Assembly (NCBI RefSeq): GCF_032362555.1
Contig: NC_083525.1
Span: forward strand, 4,759,501-4,823,500
DNA: 64,000 bases
DNA from: Amyelois transitella
Lineage: Eukaryota; Arthropoda; Insecta; Lepidoptera; Pyralidae
Direction: 5' to 3'
The notes under the pieces were generated by a model. It worked only from the letters and a program-made list of their open reading frames with translations, searched no databases and was not told the DNA's origin. Shown one piece after another: positions 1 to 12,772 of the stretch (positions are counted from its first letter, which is position 1; each line of letters starts with the position of its first letter). A program made the translations under genes and the position numbers.

Positions 1-1369
1 CTAACTGTCTACTCCGCAAGGGATAAAGATGTTACATGTTAAACATATTTATAAATTATAAATTTTAAGTCAGGTAGAAAATATTCCATTCAAATTCACA
101 TTAAAATTGGCGGTTTCGGTCTACGACACTTAGATCGATATCGGCAGTCATATCTTGAATCGAAAATTGAAAACGGAAATCCCGTCACACTACACCTGAC
201 TGAATAATATTTCCCCTTAGCAATCTTTTCCCGTTTCGAGTACTCTTCACAAATCATTTCATCCCCAACATTTCAGCCATCCCTTTCCAGTACACATTTC
301 TGGAATAATCTGGATTCAACACACCTACAGATTATTTCTATCACCTTATTACGACCCTTATGTTTAATGTATGATCCTCATCTTTTTTAGAAAACCCTCT
401 TTCTGTTCTTATAAGACCCTCATAATTTTCGATCGACGTCCTAAATATGTATTATAATCTAAAATGAAGTCTCATGAATGAAAATCAAACCAGTTTCCAT
501 AAGTCAGCAATATATTTCAGTTTCTGGTTGAGTGGTTTCCAGGCAAATCAATTAGGGACTAGTGTTATATTAGTGATACAAAGGGACGACGGTGAGAGGA
601 AACTGTTTTATGAACAATCTCGATCCACGTTTCATTATCATCACTTTGGAGAGAAATCTGGTGCTTCTTCTTGATCGAGATCTGGGTTCTGTTAAGTTAC
701 CGTGCTGGTCTGGGAGCCAAAGTATAACAAATTGTGTGCTAGTAGTTCTCTGCAAACGCAGATTGTAAAGACAATGAAAAGAAAGGTTCACAAACCTAAA
801 ATTCTTCACTGATTTTAAACGTTCACGTTGAATGCACTATTGAGAAATAATACAGGTATTGAACGTGCTCGTAATGTTAGCTAATATGAACTTTGTTCTT
901 AGTTTTTTTACAGAATTCTAATGATAATTTTACTGACTGCACACAAAAGATATTACCTAAAACTGAGTACATACCCACATGTGTAATGGAAATTTTGTAA
1001 TAACTTATTACCATCCTGACCTTAGTATATCTAAATATACTTAGGAATACTTTAGCAAATATTGGTAATTAGGTACCTACATAACCTGGCCGGGAATAAC
1101 TTTGACTTTCAAAGGCTATCACTGTTCCATTTATCCACTCTATTTCACGCCCCCATACGTGGCATATGTCATATTATGATTTCCGAAGCCATTATTCCAG
1201 GTCGCGCTTAGCAATTTGGGCCACGTCACCGCTAAATATCCCATATCAAACGTATGGAATATTATATTACAACGTATTACTTGTGCATCTATTATACATG
1301 CTCCATATATTTAACCCTCAATTTCCGATGGTTATTTCTGTTAACGGTTCTTCTACGGTTATATAAAGT

Positions 1370-1530
1370 ATTTGTTTGTTTGTTTGTAATATCTTTATTG
1401 CATAGAAATTTACACAGTAACAAGATAGTACATAATTATAAAAGGAACAAATCACTTGCAATGGCGGACTTATTAAGTATTAGAACATTAATTACAATGA
1501 TATACTTAAATGCCCAATTTGAAACATAAC
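1370..1530. repeat. Repeat D copy (LINE 3'-end-like)
   Basis: TTTGTTTGTTTGTAATATCT, TTATTGCATAG and AATGGCGGACTTATTAAG match 13588-13750 and 27485-27640. Confidence 0.55.
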
Positions 1531-2439
1531 CTTTATAAGGGTTCAAAAGGAGTGACTCCCGTCTGACCTTTGTGATCCTGTTGAATTTGATCTCAGCAGC
1601 TTGTAAATGGTAACGACTTGAAAAATATTTGTAGAGGTTCCATTAATTTTATTTAAGTATTGTTTTTATGTAACATACAAACCAACAGATTTTCCAACGG
1701 AAAAATACAAGGATGACTGTCTTACATCAAGAAATATATTTCAATAAAGTAATTAATTCCAATCATTTAACGTGAGCCATGCTTTCACGGCCATGGTAGT
1801 TTAGTTACAGCTTACGTTAAATTTAACCGGTTACAATGACCATCATAATTAAGTATAACCTCTAAGATGACCATTGCCCTCACCGAGGCTTTCCTACAAT
1901 GTACACTTACACTGAATGTTTTATAAAGAAATGTCCATAGAAACAGCACTGCTAATTGAATCCCAGACTTTAGCAATATAATCCGATAATATCGATACAA
2001 CTGAGGTCATTAATAAAAGGATCATAATAAATTGGGCAGATAAAAGCCAACTGAAGTTGAGCGGTTGCTATTGCCTTATATTTTTTCCACTCTACTTATG
2101 CTCTTGGGAAAATAAGGGCAAATAGAATAGCCGATAGTGGGCAAACTTATTTAAGTGGAAAAGTGGAATATGGAATATTAATGCAGGTAGGAAATGTTCT
2201 GGAGATGAAACCAGGATATTATACATTTTATAGCATTGTACGGTAATGTACCTGATATTGCAAGCTTTCTTGGTGTTTCTTCTTTGTTGCAAATGTAAAG
2301 CTGTGGAAAACTATATTCAGACATCGCATACAGTCTACATACATTTACAAGTGTAAACACGTCTTCATATCTTAATAGGTAGACAGAGCTAACAGTCTTC
2401 AAAAGACTGAAAGGACACTTATACGAGTAGTCTAGATGT

Positions 2440-2612
2440 GTAAGCGAATATGAGTTAGTTTCCGCTGCAAATGTTGCAGAGGTCTGACGAGTAATTCTCG
2501 TGAAATACCTTACTTTCCAATCCAAGATCGTGGTAACAGGCAGACCCCGGGTTCATCTCCAAAGAGGTAAGGACCCAACCGGGACTAAAGCCAGGATAAT
2601 AATGACTGCTTT
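2440..2612 (+). mobile_element. SINE-B 3' part
   Basis: TGCAAATGTTGCAGAGGTCT, then CTTTCCAATCCAAGATCGTG and AGAGGTAAGGACCCAACCGG, the body of a second, tRNA-headed SINE family. A SINE-A scrap (GTAGACAGAGCTAACAGTCT) sits just before it. Confidence 0.65.
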
Positions 2613-3981
2613 ACCTATAAGCGAATGTAGAAGAGAATAATTTATGACATTTTAAACGTACATATGTACGATCTGTCAATCGAATTTTCAAATTCGTAGG
2701 AAAACAAAAGCAGTTCAGTCGTTTTTGAGATATCTACAATTTGGTAAAAAATAATCTAAGTTCTAGGCGAACGACTAGTATACACACCAGTTTTGTTTTT
2801 TTTTGATGAATTGACGCAACCCTGTCGAACTTGCAATAGGTAGCTTAGCTATACACAGAATAAAAATGCTTTTTCTTAGTGAACCCTTATTTTGCTCTGT
2901 GGTGTCACAATTATCTTCACAATGGCAACGATATACTGACAATGCTTTTGCTTCACTGAACCTACAAGAGTCCAAATAGAGGATCCGTTTTTCCATTGTT
3001 GATACACAATATGCCGAAATCAATGTGCTTTCCTTATTTGTATTGTAAAGAAATGTTATTATGGTTTAATTATTGTTGGTTATAAGAGCGTGTTTTTGTG
3101 CTAAGGGGTCCCACCATCATTTATTTCTAATTTTATGAATACCACTCTTTAAAAAAATGGTCACGCATTCTTTTAATCAATAAACCAAGTGAAAGATAAG
3201 GTTCTGAACTATATTTAACCAGCTACGTGTCAGGGCTTCGCTCGCATGGAAATTTCGCGATAAAAAGTACCTACTTATTATGTTATTCCAGGGTATATTC
3301 TAAAAATCCGTCTAGTAGATTTTGCCTGAAAGAGTAACAGACATACATCCACACATCGCTACAAACTTTTGCATTTATGATATTCGTTTAGATTTATTTT
3401 AATTTATTTGGTTTAACTTCTTTTCTGTTGCTGATGATACATTATCTAATTATATATCATTTATCCTTTACAAAAAAAAAGAACATTTTATTCTTTACAA
3501 ATAAAACTGAAACAGTTGTGTTATGTTAAGATGATTTTATTATGTGGCTAACGATTAGTCTGATCGATCACTATAAATTCCCCGCTAGCGGTATGAAAAG
3601 TAATATTTCAAAATCCCTAGAGAGGCGCTGACAACCAAACTACTAAAATTGTAATCTAAGCCATTAATCGTTGCGGTTCTGTGTCTAGACTGATATCTGA
3701 ACTTTGTAATATATCATAGATGTATTATAATTCAATGCTAATATGACTTTGTAGAGTTGTTTTCAGTGTATGTAAGATATTTAAGGCGTAGCACATAGTG
3801 TTTTGAGTCGCCATTATGGCGTATTTTCATATAACATGGTTTTGCTTTGATTTACCAAGTAGGTATTCATTGGGATTTCGGTTATTCTTTTTTCTAGAGA
3901 AAGATCATGGCATGTTTATAGTCTTTTAATCTACATATTGATAGAAACAATAATTATTATCTTTATATATATAATTTAATA

Positions 3982-3983
<2 letters not shown>

Positions 3984-4078
<95 letters not shown>

Positions 4079-4138
4079 CCTATATATACATACATATATA
4101 TATATATATACACACACATATATATATATATTATATAT
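3984..4138. repeat. (AT)n microsatellite
   Basis: About 90 nt of uninterrupted AT dinucleotides, followed by interrupted TATG/CACA/TATA runs. It gives a meaningless Ile-Tyr open frame in translation. Confidence 0.95.
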
Positions 4139-4419
4139 GCTTTAAAAAAATTCTACACTCTTCCTGATATTATCAGTATTTCTTATAATATGTTTATTTA
4201 CCTGTAGTCTCTACAATCCAGACAGCTGAGAAGGGTCATAGGTATGAGTGTGCATAAGACACACGCTGTCAGATATTCTACGCAAAATGTTTATCTTTAT
4301 TTTACACATTTAAAATACGGATAAAATTTTCTGTCTTTAATACCTACCGATATCAAAAGAGAAGTGGAGGTTTGATACAATTCTGAGTTAAGTTTTCCTT
4401 AGTTATATATTGTTCATTT

Positions 4420-4692
4420 ATTTACATACATACATACATACATATGATCACGTCTACATCCCTTGCGGGGTAGACAGAGCCAACAGTCTTGAAAAGACTG
4501 AATGGCCACGTTCAGCTATTTGGCTTAATGATAGAACCGAGATTCAAATAGTGACAGGTTGCTAGCCCATCGCCTAAAAGAGGAATCCTAAGTTTATAAG
4601 CCTATCCCTTAGTCGCCTTTTACGACATCCATGGGAAAGAGATGGAGTGGTCCTATTCTTTTTTGTAATAGTGCCGGGAACCACACGGCACC
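4420..4692 (-). mobile_element. SINE-A, near full length, type-1 head
   Basis: Best copy of the commonest SINE here. The sense strand runs from TGCCGTGTGGTTCCCGGC through GGCGATGGGCTAGCAACCTG to GTCTACCCCGCAAGGGATG and a (TATG)n tail (seen here as CATA repeats at the left). The A/B boxes of a tRNA are not obvious. Confidence 0.85.
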
Positions 4693-4830
4693 ATTTCATT
4701 TATTTTCCAAAAGTAAAACAAAAACAGTTTCATATGATCTTAAAATGATGACGGTGATAATATGTATCAATGACAATATCTGATTCTTGTTCCAAATAAT
4801 TAGACTAAATAATTATAACAAGTACATAAA

Positions 4831-4935
4831 GTGTGGGAATCCGTGGCGGTGTCGGCCGCGCGCCGTCTCACTGGCTCCCTGGATGTGCGTCGCGAGCGCA
4901 CGGTGTCCAAGCATTCTGAGACTGTCACAAAATGC
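4831..4935. other. GC-rich patch
   Basis: About 100 nt of strongly GC-rich, CpG-bearing sequence (GGTGTCGGCCGCGCGCCGTC) in otherwise AT-rich DNA. It translates as SVAVSAARRLTGSLDVRRER on the plus strand, which I do not recognise. Possibly the edge of a transposon or transferred fragment. Confidence 0.4.
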
Positions 4936-5086
4936 GTGTTCATGATTTATCTTGTCTTTAAAAAACATAAATATGTTACGAATTTAGCAGACATTCTGTT
5001 TTTAGGCATTCTTTGCTGGTCGAAGAAAAACCGCGGCTATTATATAAACGTGCGTGTCTGGACGGCGCAAGACGCATGACTGAAAA

Positions 5087-5117
5087 TAGCCTAAGGCTGA
5101 TTATCAGCCTTAGGCTA
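5087..5117. repeat. Perfect 14-bp hairpin
   Basis: TAGCCTAAGGCTGA, loop TTA, TCAGCCTTAGGCTA. Confidence 0.8.
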
Positions 5118-6054
5118 CTTAAACAAAGAAGCTTCTTCAGCTCAGTAATCTCCACCTCGTCGGCTTGGGTTTCTGTTCGTCAATAGTAAACTGCAGATAA
5201 TAATACCACAATATCAAAACCCTACAGGATTACATTAGCCTAATACTTATATGCTTAACCCCACAGAGAATTCCCTAATTTAATCATATTGCTAGCTTTG
5301 GTACTATAAGGCATATACATACCTACTTCCATAATAATATTATAGAGAAAAGATCTTATTTATTTTTGTTTGTAGCTATTAAACTAAAATACTATTGCAC
5401 CGAATGATAAATTGATATATAGTTGCATTTGATGTTTGGACACTCATAAAAGATCGAATCCTCGTCGAATGTCAAGACAATGTGTAATATGAGAGCATAT
5501 CGTTTCAATTCACAGTTGAAAAGAAATTAAAACATCTCGCACTATGTCCAAATTATGCCATTCACACAAGAAAGGAAATTACAATAAAACATAGGTATAC
5601 GTAGGGTTGCTTTCATTGCGACAAATTACTGTTGTCGCGGAGAAAACTTTGATAAACAAAGACAAAATAGTTAACAAAATTTAGTTGATAAACGCTGTTA
5701 CCCCGTCTTTATACGTACAAGGTCGGAGTTTGAACCCGAACTAGTACATCGATAAGGAGATCACCCTGCGTAATGAACCATTTACCTTGGAAATTGGGTT
5801 CTGAACATGATGATTCGATTCACGCCGAGTTAATGATTGTAGCTACTTACATAAAGTGCTTTTAAAAGGAAAACAAAGGGGGAAAGTACAAAATATAGTA
5901 GCTATATTGGGAGGTAAATATCATTATCGAGTAAAAGGTTTATCGATCCTGCTCACATAAGATTGAATATCTAAGAAGTAATAACATATAGAATAAATGA
6001 TTAAAATGTTATACAATGTTAAAACATTCTTAAATATATAACATTTTTATTGAT

Positions 6055-6235
6055 ACGCCCGATCGAGCTGTATGGCTTAATGATGGAATTGAATGAGATT
6101 CAAATAGTAATAGGTCACTTGCCCAACGCATAGAAAAAGAATCCCAAGTTTATTAGTCTATCCCTTGATTGACATTTACAATCTGTACGGAAAGTGAAGC
6201 AGCTAGCACACACCATGTTTTTTCTTCGCATCCAG
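6055..6235 (-). mobile_element. SINE-A copy, type-2 head
   Basis: Body matches SINE-A (GATTCAAATAGTAATAGGTC) but the 5' end is the alternative head ending TTCTTCGCATCCAGACCAGC as read on the plus strand. Confidence 0.75.
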
Positions 6236-7684
6236 ACCAGCATGAAAGCTTTTAATCAATTTCATATTATTATATACAAATTTTTGCTCTGAATTTAGAA
6301 GCCAACAGCAGAATTGAAGCTTTGACGCAATAGTAAAGTTCATCTTTCGTTTAGGAATCGAACCTTGGTCAAGATTTACATTTTTAGAATGTTTTTGGTA
6401 AAAATATAGTACCTTTAATAAAGTTTCTCTCAACTTGAGGTGCGAATTTCTATACAAGTTACTTATTGTGTGATTTGACCAAAAATAATCGGAAACACGT
6501 TGTGACTAAGAAAACAAGAAAACCCCAGAACACAGTCGACAAATCTTGCAACGCATTTGATAAGAAAAAATATGAGCTATTTTGACAAAGGCAACATAAT
6601 ACAATCGGACACATTTTGGCCCTAACAATAATCCTTTCCCTGACGTAAGAATTGACATGTCTTACCCACAAAATGTCTGCAAGGGTCAGTGGAGAGCACA
6701 TAAACAAAACGGCACAGGCTTATGGTACTCTATAAAGATTGGGATACAACAAGTTTAATAATAAAATCATGACCCTTTTTCAGAGGGCATCTAGTAAAGT
6801 TCCCATTTGTAATGAACGACATCTAGAAAAATATGTTGTAGAATGGAATGCCAGCCAAATTCATTCGTACACAAGATAAGTACATACTTAGATTTGTTTA
6901 AAATGGTAAGATATAGTCGAATGAGCTATATATATGGCAATAGCTACCTTTTCCTTATTTTCATTAAAAATAGATTATTAAACTCTTAGTTTATCACTCT
7001 GAATATTTCATTCTATTAATAAATCACGGGATGATTGATGTAGACTGGTATTATCAAGTCTTAGGACTATCATCTCAAATGTGTGTATTGTTTTTTTTTT
7101 TTAAGCTGTTGGTTCTGTACCCCGCAAGAGATATAGACTTGATGTAAATTTTCTTTTTTGGTTAAGTATGACCCGGACCTTAACAAAGCAACATTGCCAT
7201 AAGGAAAGGAAAATCTTTACTCAGCCATGATAAATAGCGACCCGACGGCTTTTATTAAAACGGCCAATGAAATTGATGTTCCCATTAATTCCTGGTCAAG
7301 ATTTATAGCTGGAGACATATGACCCTGGAGGTCAATTAATTGGTGATTCATATAATTACTGCCCGCTTTTACAGCACCTTCTTGGATTTAGGACCTTTAA
7401 AATTATCGTTTTAAATAAAAATTACGTTGGGTGATTCTACTGACGCAAAAGGCAGTAAATATGTATGTTCTTGGGGGTTCTTTTTCATCATCACCTAGGG
7501 CTTTAGGCTTGATTATGTATTCACCTTTTAGATAGATTTTAGAAGGGACTGGAGTCCGACTTGAATGACGATTCTGTGGTGGTAACTCAGGTTACAGGAA
7601 GCGAATCCCATCTGACTGCAATCTTTGCAGAATAACTTAACCTATTATTTTTCAGACTTTAAATATCTGTAACTCTGATTAAAA

Positions 7685-7860
7685 TCATGTAAAAGTCTAC
7701 ATAAGCCTATCCATAATCACAAGACTCGATGGTTAAATCATGGATTTGACATTCAGATACAGCTACTGGTTGCTAGCCTGTCGCCTAGACAAATAATCCA
7801 AAGCTTACAAGCATGTCTATTCTCAGTTTAAAATCTGTCATTTGTCTCGTAGTTTCGATG
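7685..7860 (-). mobile_element. SINE-A fragment
   Basis: Diverged body: AGCTACTGGTTGCTAGCCTG, GTCGCCTAGAC, then AAAATCTGTCAT of the type-2 head. Confidence 0.55.
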
Positions 7861-8374
7861 CTGAGCTTCGAAATCGATGAGTCGAAGAAAAATCCAAAAC
7901 AGAGCTACATTTATTTTGATTAAGTTGGAAGATTATTAAGCATTTTGATCAACGCATTTTTACTGCCGTCCAAAAGAAAATGGGCACAATAACAAACAAG
8001 GGAACTTTCAATAAAGGAACTTGGGACGTAAAAACATACAAAATCCACGGTATTCGCTGAGTCGACGCGTAAAACTGTTGATAACGCATGCAATACTGAA
8101 ATCATAAAATAAAAATGAAACAGAGGGATAACGTCTGAGGTTTACTGAAATTTAATTTCAGACTTGAATTTTGAATACTTAGCTAATCCATATAAATTGC
8201 ATAAAAATGCAAATACTCGTATGGTTTTAACGTGTACATTTTTAAATTATGCATATTAAATTGATTTAATCAAAAATTTAATTAAAAAATATATATTATT
8301 GCTAACTTATAGTTATTAATTACTGCTTTCTATGGTATTCTTTTTTCAATATTTATTTTCATAAATATTTCACG

Positions 8375-8590
8375 TTTTCATCCGTTGTGGGGTAAACAGA
8401 CCCTTAAGTCGAATATAGGCCACAAGCTGCATGGCTTGATGATGAAATTGACTTTCATATTTGACAGGTTCAAAGCCTATCGTATGAAAGAATCTCAAGT
8501 TTATTAGCCCTTTCTTGCTTTGTACAATGTGCGCGAGAAGAGACACAGTTGGCACACACTATGTTTCTTCTACGATATCTTACCAGCACG
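8375..8590 (-). mobile_element. SINE-A copy, type-2 head
   Basis: GTTGTGGGGTAAACAGACCC tail part, GCTGCATGGCTTGATGATGA body and the GGCACACACTATGTTTCTTC head. Confidence 0.75.
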
Positions 8591-9044
8591 TAAGTGTTAT
8601 GATTTTTTTATTTGTGTCAATATTATTGGAGTTGGAATATAATTCTATGCTATCGTTTTTTTGTACAGAATCTGAGTCTAGGTCGTTTATACACAAACAT
8701 ATATAGTATGTGTTATAAAAGGGACGAGGCTGAATCGGGTGTCTATACGATGAGAAGAGCAATGGTAAATTTAGGTTAACATTTTTTACAATAATTCCGC
8801 CACTCGTAAAATTGTATAAATCAAGAAGATTCGTTTAAATACATCAACATGTATACAATTTTAATAGCGGACATTTTGGTTTTCTACCATTTTAGGGGTC
8901 CAGAGCAAAATGTTGAAAACGGTTTATATCTTCGTAATGATGTGATGTCATTTTGATTAAGCCAATATTTCGTGTTATTATAATTGCTTCTTTAATTATT
9001 AAAACTTCGTTTTACCAGTTCTTTCAACACGTTGTGAATAATAC

Positions 9045-9237
9045 CCCACATGCCAATTTGAATACTAAGTGATGCTCTTACGGTGAGGAAAAACATTGTG
9101 AGCAAACCTGCATATTCAGGCCACTGGATGTGTAACCAAGATCGATCCAATATGAATCTGGTTTATCTATAAAGGTTGCGGAGGTCAGATTTCGTGTAAA
9201 AAACTGTCTCACCCAATCCGGTACCCGAAATCTATAG
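9045..9237 (+). mobile_element. SINE-B copy lacking the tRNA head
   Basis: TGATGCTCTTACGGTGAGGA, TGGATGTGTAACCAAGATCG, AAAGGTTGCGGAGGTCAG and CTCACCCAATCCGGTACC. Confidence 0.75.
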
Positions 9238-10484
9238 GAAAGATATGGAGTGGTTATATGCTAAAGGTGTCAGAACCCACAAAATATAAAACTTTTTTGT
9301 TAGTCATTTTACTAGCAAATAGTTTGGACGCGATTTTGCTGAGCACATGTAAAACCCACAGAACATTGTTTTACAAAATGTTTCACACTATTTTTCATTT
9401 TGGTTTATGAAAAGCTGAATGCAGAGCGGCCCGAATGAATTTTATTATTTTGAATGTGACAACGGATCTGTTTTATAATCTGTTGTAATCTATTTTTTAT
9501 GTTTTATTAGTGTGATATTTATTTTACACTGGTATTAGTTTATTGTTTTGAATAGGATTGTGTCTTTTTTTGATTTATTTTAAAGTAGAGCAGCCTGTTC
9601 TATGTTAGAATCTCAATTCCGTATTAAGATTTTGTCTGGAATAAATTCATTAACATTTTTGGCATAAACCATTATAGACTTCATATGTATATTGGACTTT
9701 TGTTTACTCACGTTGTTTTTTCACACAGTAAGAATACTGGTTTGCAACCAAACTTATATAATTAGCTAAGAAAAAAAAAAGTTATTGGTTAGCGGAGGCT
9801 CATAAACCTTATTGAGCCTGTAAAATACAAATCAAGCACCTGTTACATTCAGAAATCAAATTAAACACGGCATTACTTCACATTATTAATATCTCAAACA
9901 AATGTCACATCCGACTTGTTCTAATTTAAACCAAATATGACGAAGCACCTTAAATTTCACGATGAGATAGCATTTCCTTGACCAATTTTGGTAGACCCGT
10001 CGTTTTCCTTGTAATACTCGATTCGCCTAATAATTTCGCTCCTGAGGGCTCATGTTATACTGGTCGTTGGTTTCAAACTAAGACTCTCATACCCGCAAAC
10101 TCTTGGTGCATTTAACGAGATAACTTCGTCAGTTCTGAAGATGGTAGCAAAAAGTCGACATTTATTACATGCAGCATAGACACGACATGAACGTTATTAC
10201 TATGTCATGAGATACATTTTTGTTAAAAAGTAGGTACAAGGTGTGATTTTTTGAGTGAAATTACTGTGAAATATTAAAGAGCAGAAGGGGCAGGCAGAGG
10301 AAAGTTTTGCACTTGCTACGTTCTCTAAATTTGTCCTTCTCTCGCGATAGAAATAAATAAACTCAAGCTTAAAAGCTATTGTACCTACTTACATTTCACT
10401 TAAAATATACTATTTAATTCAATTTGCGGATTTTTCTAAAACATTCAAAAGTATTTTTTTTTTCAGATTTCGACGTGTTGCATA

Positions 10485-10530
10485 GTGGTCCTATTCTTTT
10501 TTCCGTTGGTTCTGGGAACCACACGGCACA
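10485..10530 (-). mobile_element. SINE-A 5' end fragment, type-1 head
   Basis: GTGGTCCTATTCTTTTTTCC then GGGAACCACACGGCAC: only the head of the element. Confidence 0.65.
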
Positions 10531-10669
10531 AGTGTATAATAACATGAATATATTAAAAACCTCATTTATTTAGTATCATTCCACTTCTGGCTAAACCAAC
10601 ATACAACAAAAAACACATAAAATCGAACCGCGAACCTCTTTTCTTGCAGTATTTATCCATCATTATAAT

Positions 10670-10735
10670 CACGTCCATATAATTAATATAATCTATAGCA
10701 CCTGCGGGGTATACAAAGCCAGCAGTCTTGTAATA
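10670..10735 (-). mobile_element. SINE-A 3' fragment
   Basis: ATCACGTCCATATAATTAAT, then ACCTGCGGGGTATACAAAGC and CAGCAGTCTTG, the tail end of the element. Confidence 0.55.
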
Positions 10736-11092
10736 CCTACTAACAATAAAAGTATTGTAAAAAGTGCGAGTATTTAACAATAAACAAACAATATCTTCAC
10801 ATTTAATACAACCTCTGACGCTAGTGTAATTCAACTCAATGTTCCGTTGAAGATATAAGAATAAACTGATTCCAAGTTCTCGGACCCCTGTCAAACTGTC
10901 CAACAGCAAAATGGGTGTTTTATATTAAACAACTTTCGTTGGTTGAAGTGGAAAAATGAAACTTGATGGCAGTATCGACTATAGTTAGGTGATATTTCCA
11001 ATGAATGACTAGTTATAAATCTCTTTTGGAGAACTATATTATAATGTTTTAGTAGTTCCGTTAAGTCAGTCCGTAAGTTCCGTTAGTATTAT

Positions 11093-11180
11093 TATGCCGT
11101 GTGGCACCCGGCGTTTTAGAATAGGATCCCTTCATCATTTTTCTATGGATGTCATTAAAGGCGATAAAGTGAATTATCTA
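11093..11180 (+). mobile_element. SINE-A 5' fragment, type-1 head
   Basis: TGCCGTGTGGCACCCGGCG, AATAGGATCCCTTCATC and ATGGATGTCATTAAAGGCGA match the head of SINE-A. Confidence 0.65.
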
Positions 11181-11250
11181 GTTAATCAATAAAGGCATTC
11201 ATCTAGTTGCAGCCCTTTATATTGATACAATATGAGTCACCTTCCCTGCA

Positions 11251-11490
11251 GATATATGGGAGTCGAGCAAAAACTGTACTTACCCAATCCAGGATAATGG
11301 TCAAAAACGCACCATATGCTGAGAAAGTGGATAAAGGGATTATTGCCAGACGGGAGAATTACAACATTAAAAAGGTGTTTTATAATCTTCGTCTTACGAA
11401 AGTTGACGATACCTGCACTGTCGAGATCGCCGATCAAAACAAAGATGTGGTACTGATGCTTGATGACCAAGCCAAGATCTCCTGCGGCCT
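11251..11490 (+). other. Unrecognised exon-like open frame
   Basis: Open in phase 0 from a CTGCAG acceptor-like site to a CTG|GTATAT donor-like site. It reads IYGSRAKTVLTQSRIMVKNA and then VFYNLRLTKVDDTCTVEIAD. The bases at 11278-11310 look like SINE-B (TACCCAATCCAGGATAATGG), so part is repeat-derived. The rest has codon-like composition but no known domain. Not assigned to a gene. Confidence 0.25.
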
Positions 11491-12069
11491 GGTATATAAT
11501 AAGTTTTGTTTTAATAATAATTTTATGAAAAATCCAAATAAAATCCGTAGCAGTATTTCCCCACTCCACTTTACTTTCTAACCTAAATTAAGATGCTCTC
11601 ATAAAATAGCTTTTTTATATTTTATTCTGAAATTTTTAAGGAAATTTCACGTCAAGTTGGTATTGTCGTTTCGTTCGGAACAATTATTTTTTATGAAAAG
11701 GTCAAGTTCCGACAATTGTTTAACAAGGCTCTTATTTTTATTTAGAAGGTGCTTATTTTGTGCTCCATTTCTTCGGCCCATGTCACGCATTAGTATTGTG
11801 CTAGCCTTGTCCCGAATTTCATTGCTGGTCAGGATAAACCATTAAAAAAAACCAAATTATTTATTCTTCATAAAATGGCATTTTTACCATGTATATCAAT
11901 TAATATTATTTTAATAGTAAATTTTTAGTTGTTTCTCTATAATCAAATAAGCAATAACTTTATTATTTAAAAAAGTAAAATATTATTAGTACCTAGTTAT
12001 AAAAATTACATCCTTTTATGGGATGAACGGGATTCGCAACCGGAACTTTGTGATACCGGGACATGCGTT

Positions 12070-12180
12070 ACTAACTAGTAATATATAAATATGCTTCGAC
12101 CTTTACAGCTGAGTAACCAGGTACTCATTCAACTGTTAAGGTCGAAGTATATTTTTCACAGGAACTATTAGTTATATTTA
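12070..12180. repeat. Imperfect hairpin of about 110 bp
   Basis: Arms AAATATGCTTCGACCTT...CAGCTGA and its near reverse complement TCAACTGTTAAGGTCGAAGT lie around a short AACCAGGTA loop. Outer flanks AACTAGTAATATATA and AACTATTAGTTATAT extend the pairing. MITE-like; no gene. Confidence 0.65.
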
Positions 12181-12772
12181 CACAATAAAATGGAACACAC
12201 AATATTTTGTATATTGGATATTTGAATAATTTTAACAAATTAATTTACAGTGCATGCATCTGACATAAATGTTATTTTATGACGAAATGGATAATTTAAT
12301 AGAAGCGCGTCGGTGGTTGAAAATTAATAAACGAAATAATAAATATATCTAAAAAAAACATCAGTGTAATATATTATTATATTTTCATTACCACATAAAA
12401 TATCTTACGATTGCGCAAATCTTACCTTAAACCTTAAAGGTTTCTAGAGATTGCGTATAACGAAAAATCCCATTAATTTTCAGTGCACCTCTAGACCCAT
12501 AGGAAACCTGTATGAAAATTTCAAGTCCTAGACCCAGCGAATTGGAGTTGTTTATTGTCTGTTAGATGGCCAGTCACTCAATAACACAAGAGGTTTAAGT
12601 ACTTATAAAATATAAATTTATTTATTAGTTGATTTATTCATTTATTACATAAAATTTCATCACGGACACTTATCAATGCGCAATTGCGCAACACTGACCC
12701 TAAACCTTAAAGGTTTTGCATAACATTACATTCAGCTACCGTCTAAACCTGTTCAATTGTGAAACATATATT

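Larger units (their letters stand above)
1..12772. other. Intergenic region before gene A
   Basis: No host gene recognised. It holds the SINE, microsatellite, hairpin and GC-patch features listed separately, plus a SINE-A tail at 1-35 and a repeat (ACCTTAAACCTTAAAGGTTT near 12425; CCCTAAACCTTAAAGGTTT near 12700) duplicated just beyond the gene A stop. The unlisted stretches (about 40-1360, 2620-3980, 4700-6050, 6240-7680, 9240-10480, 11600-12060) are AT-rich with only short random open frames. Confidence 0.7.

Noticed and set aside
3926..4117. 63-codon Ile-Tyr open frame
   Set aside because: It is a translation of the AT dinucleotide repeat.
10562..10909. 115-aa minus-strand open frame
   Set aside because: Overlaps a SINE-A scrap; no domain and no splice context.
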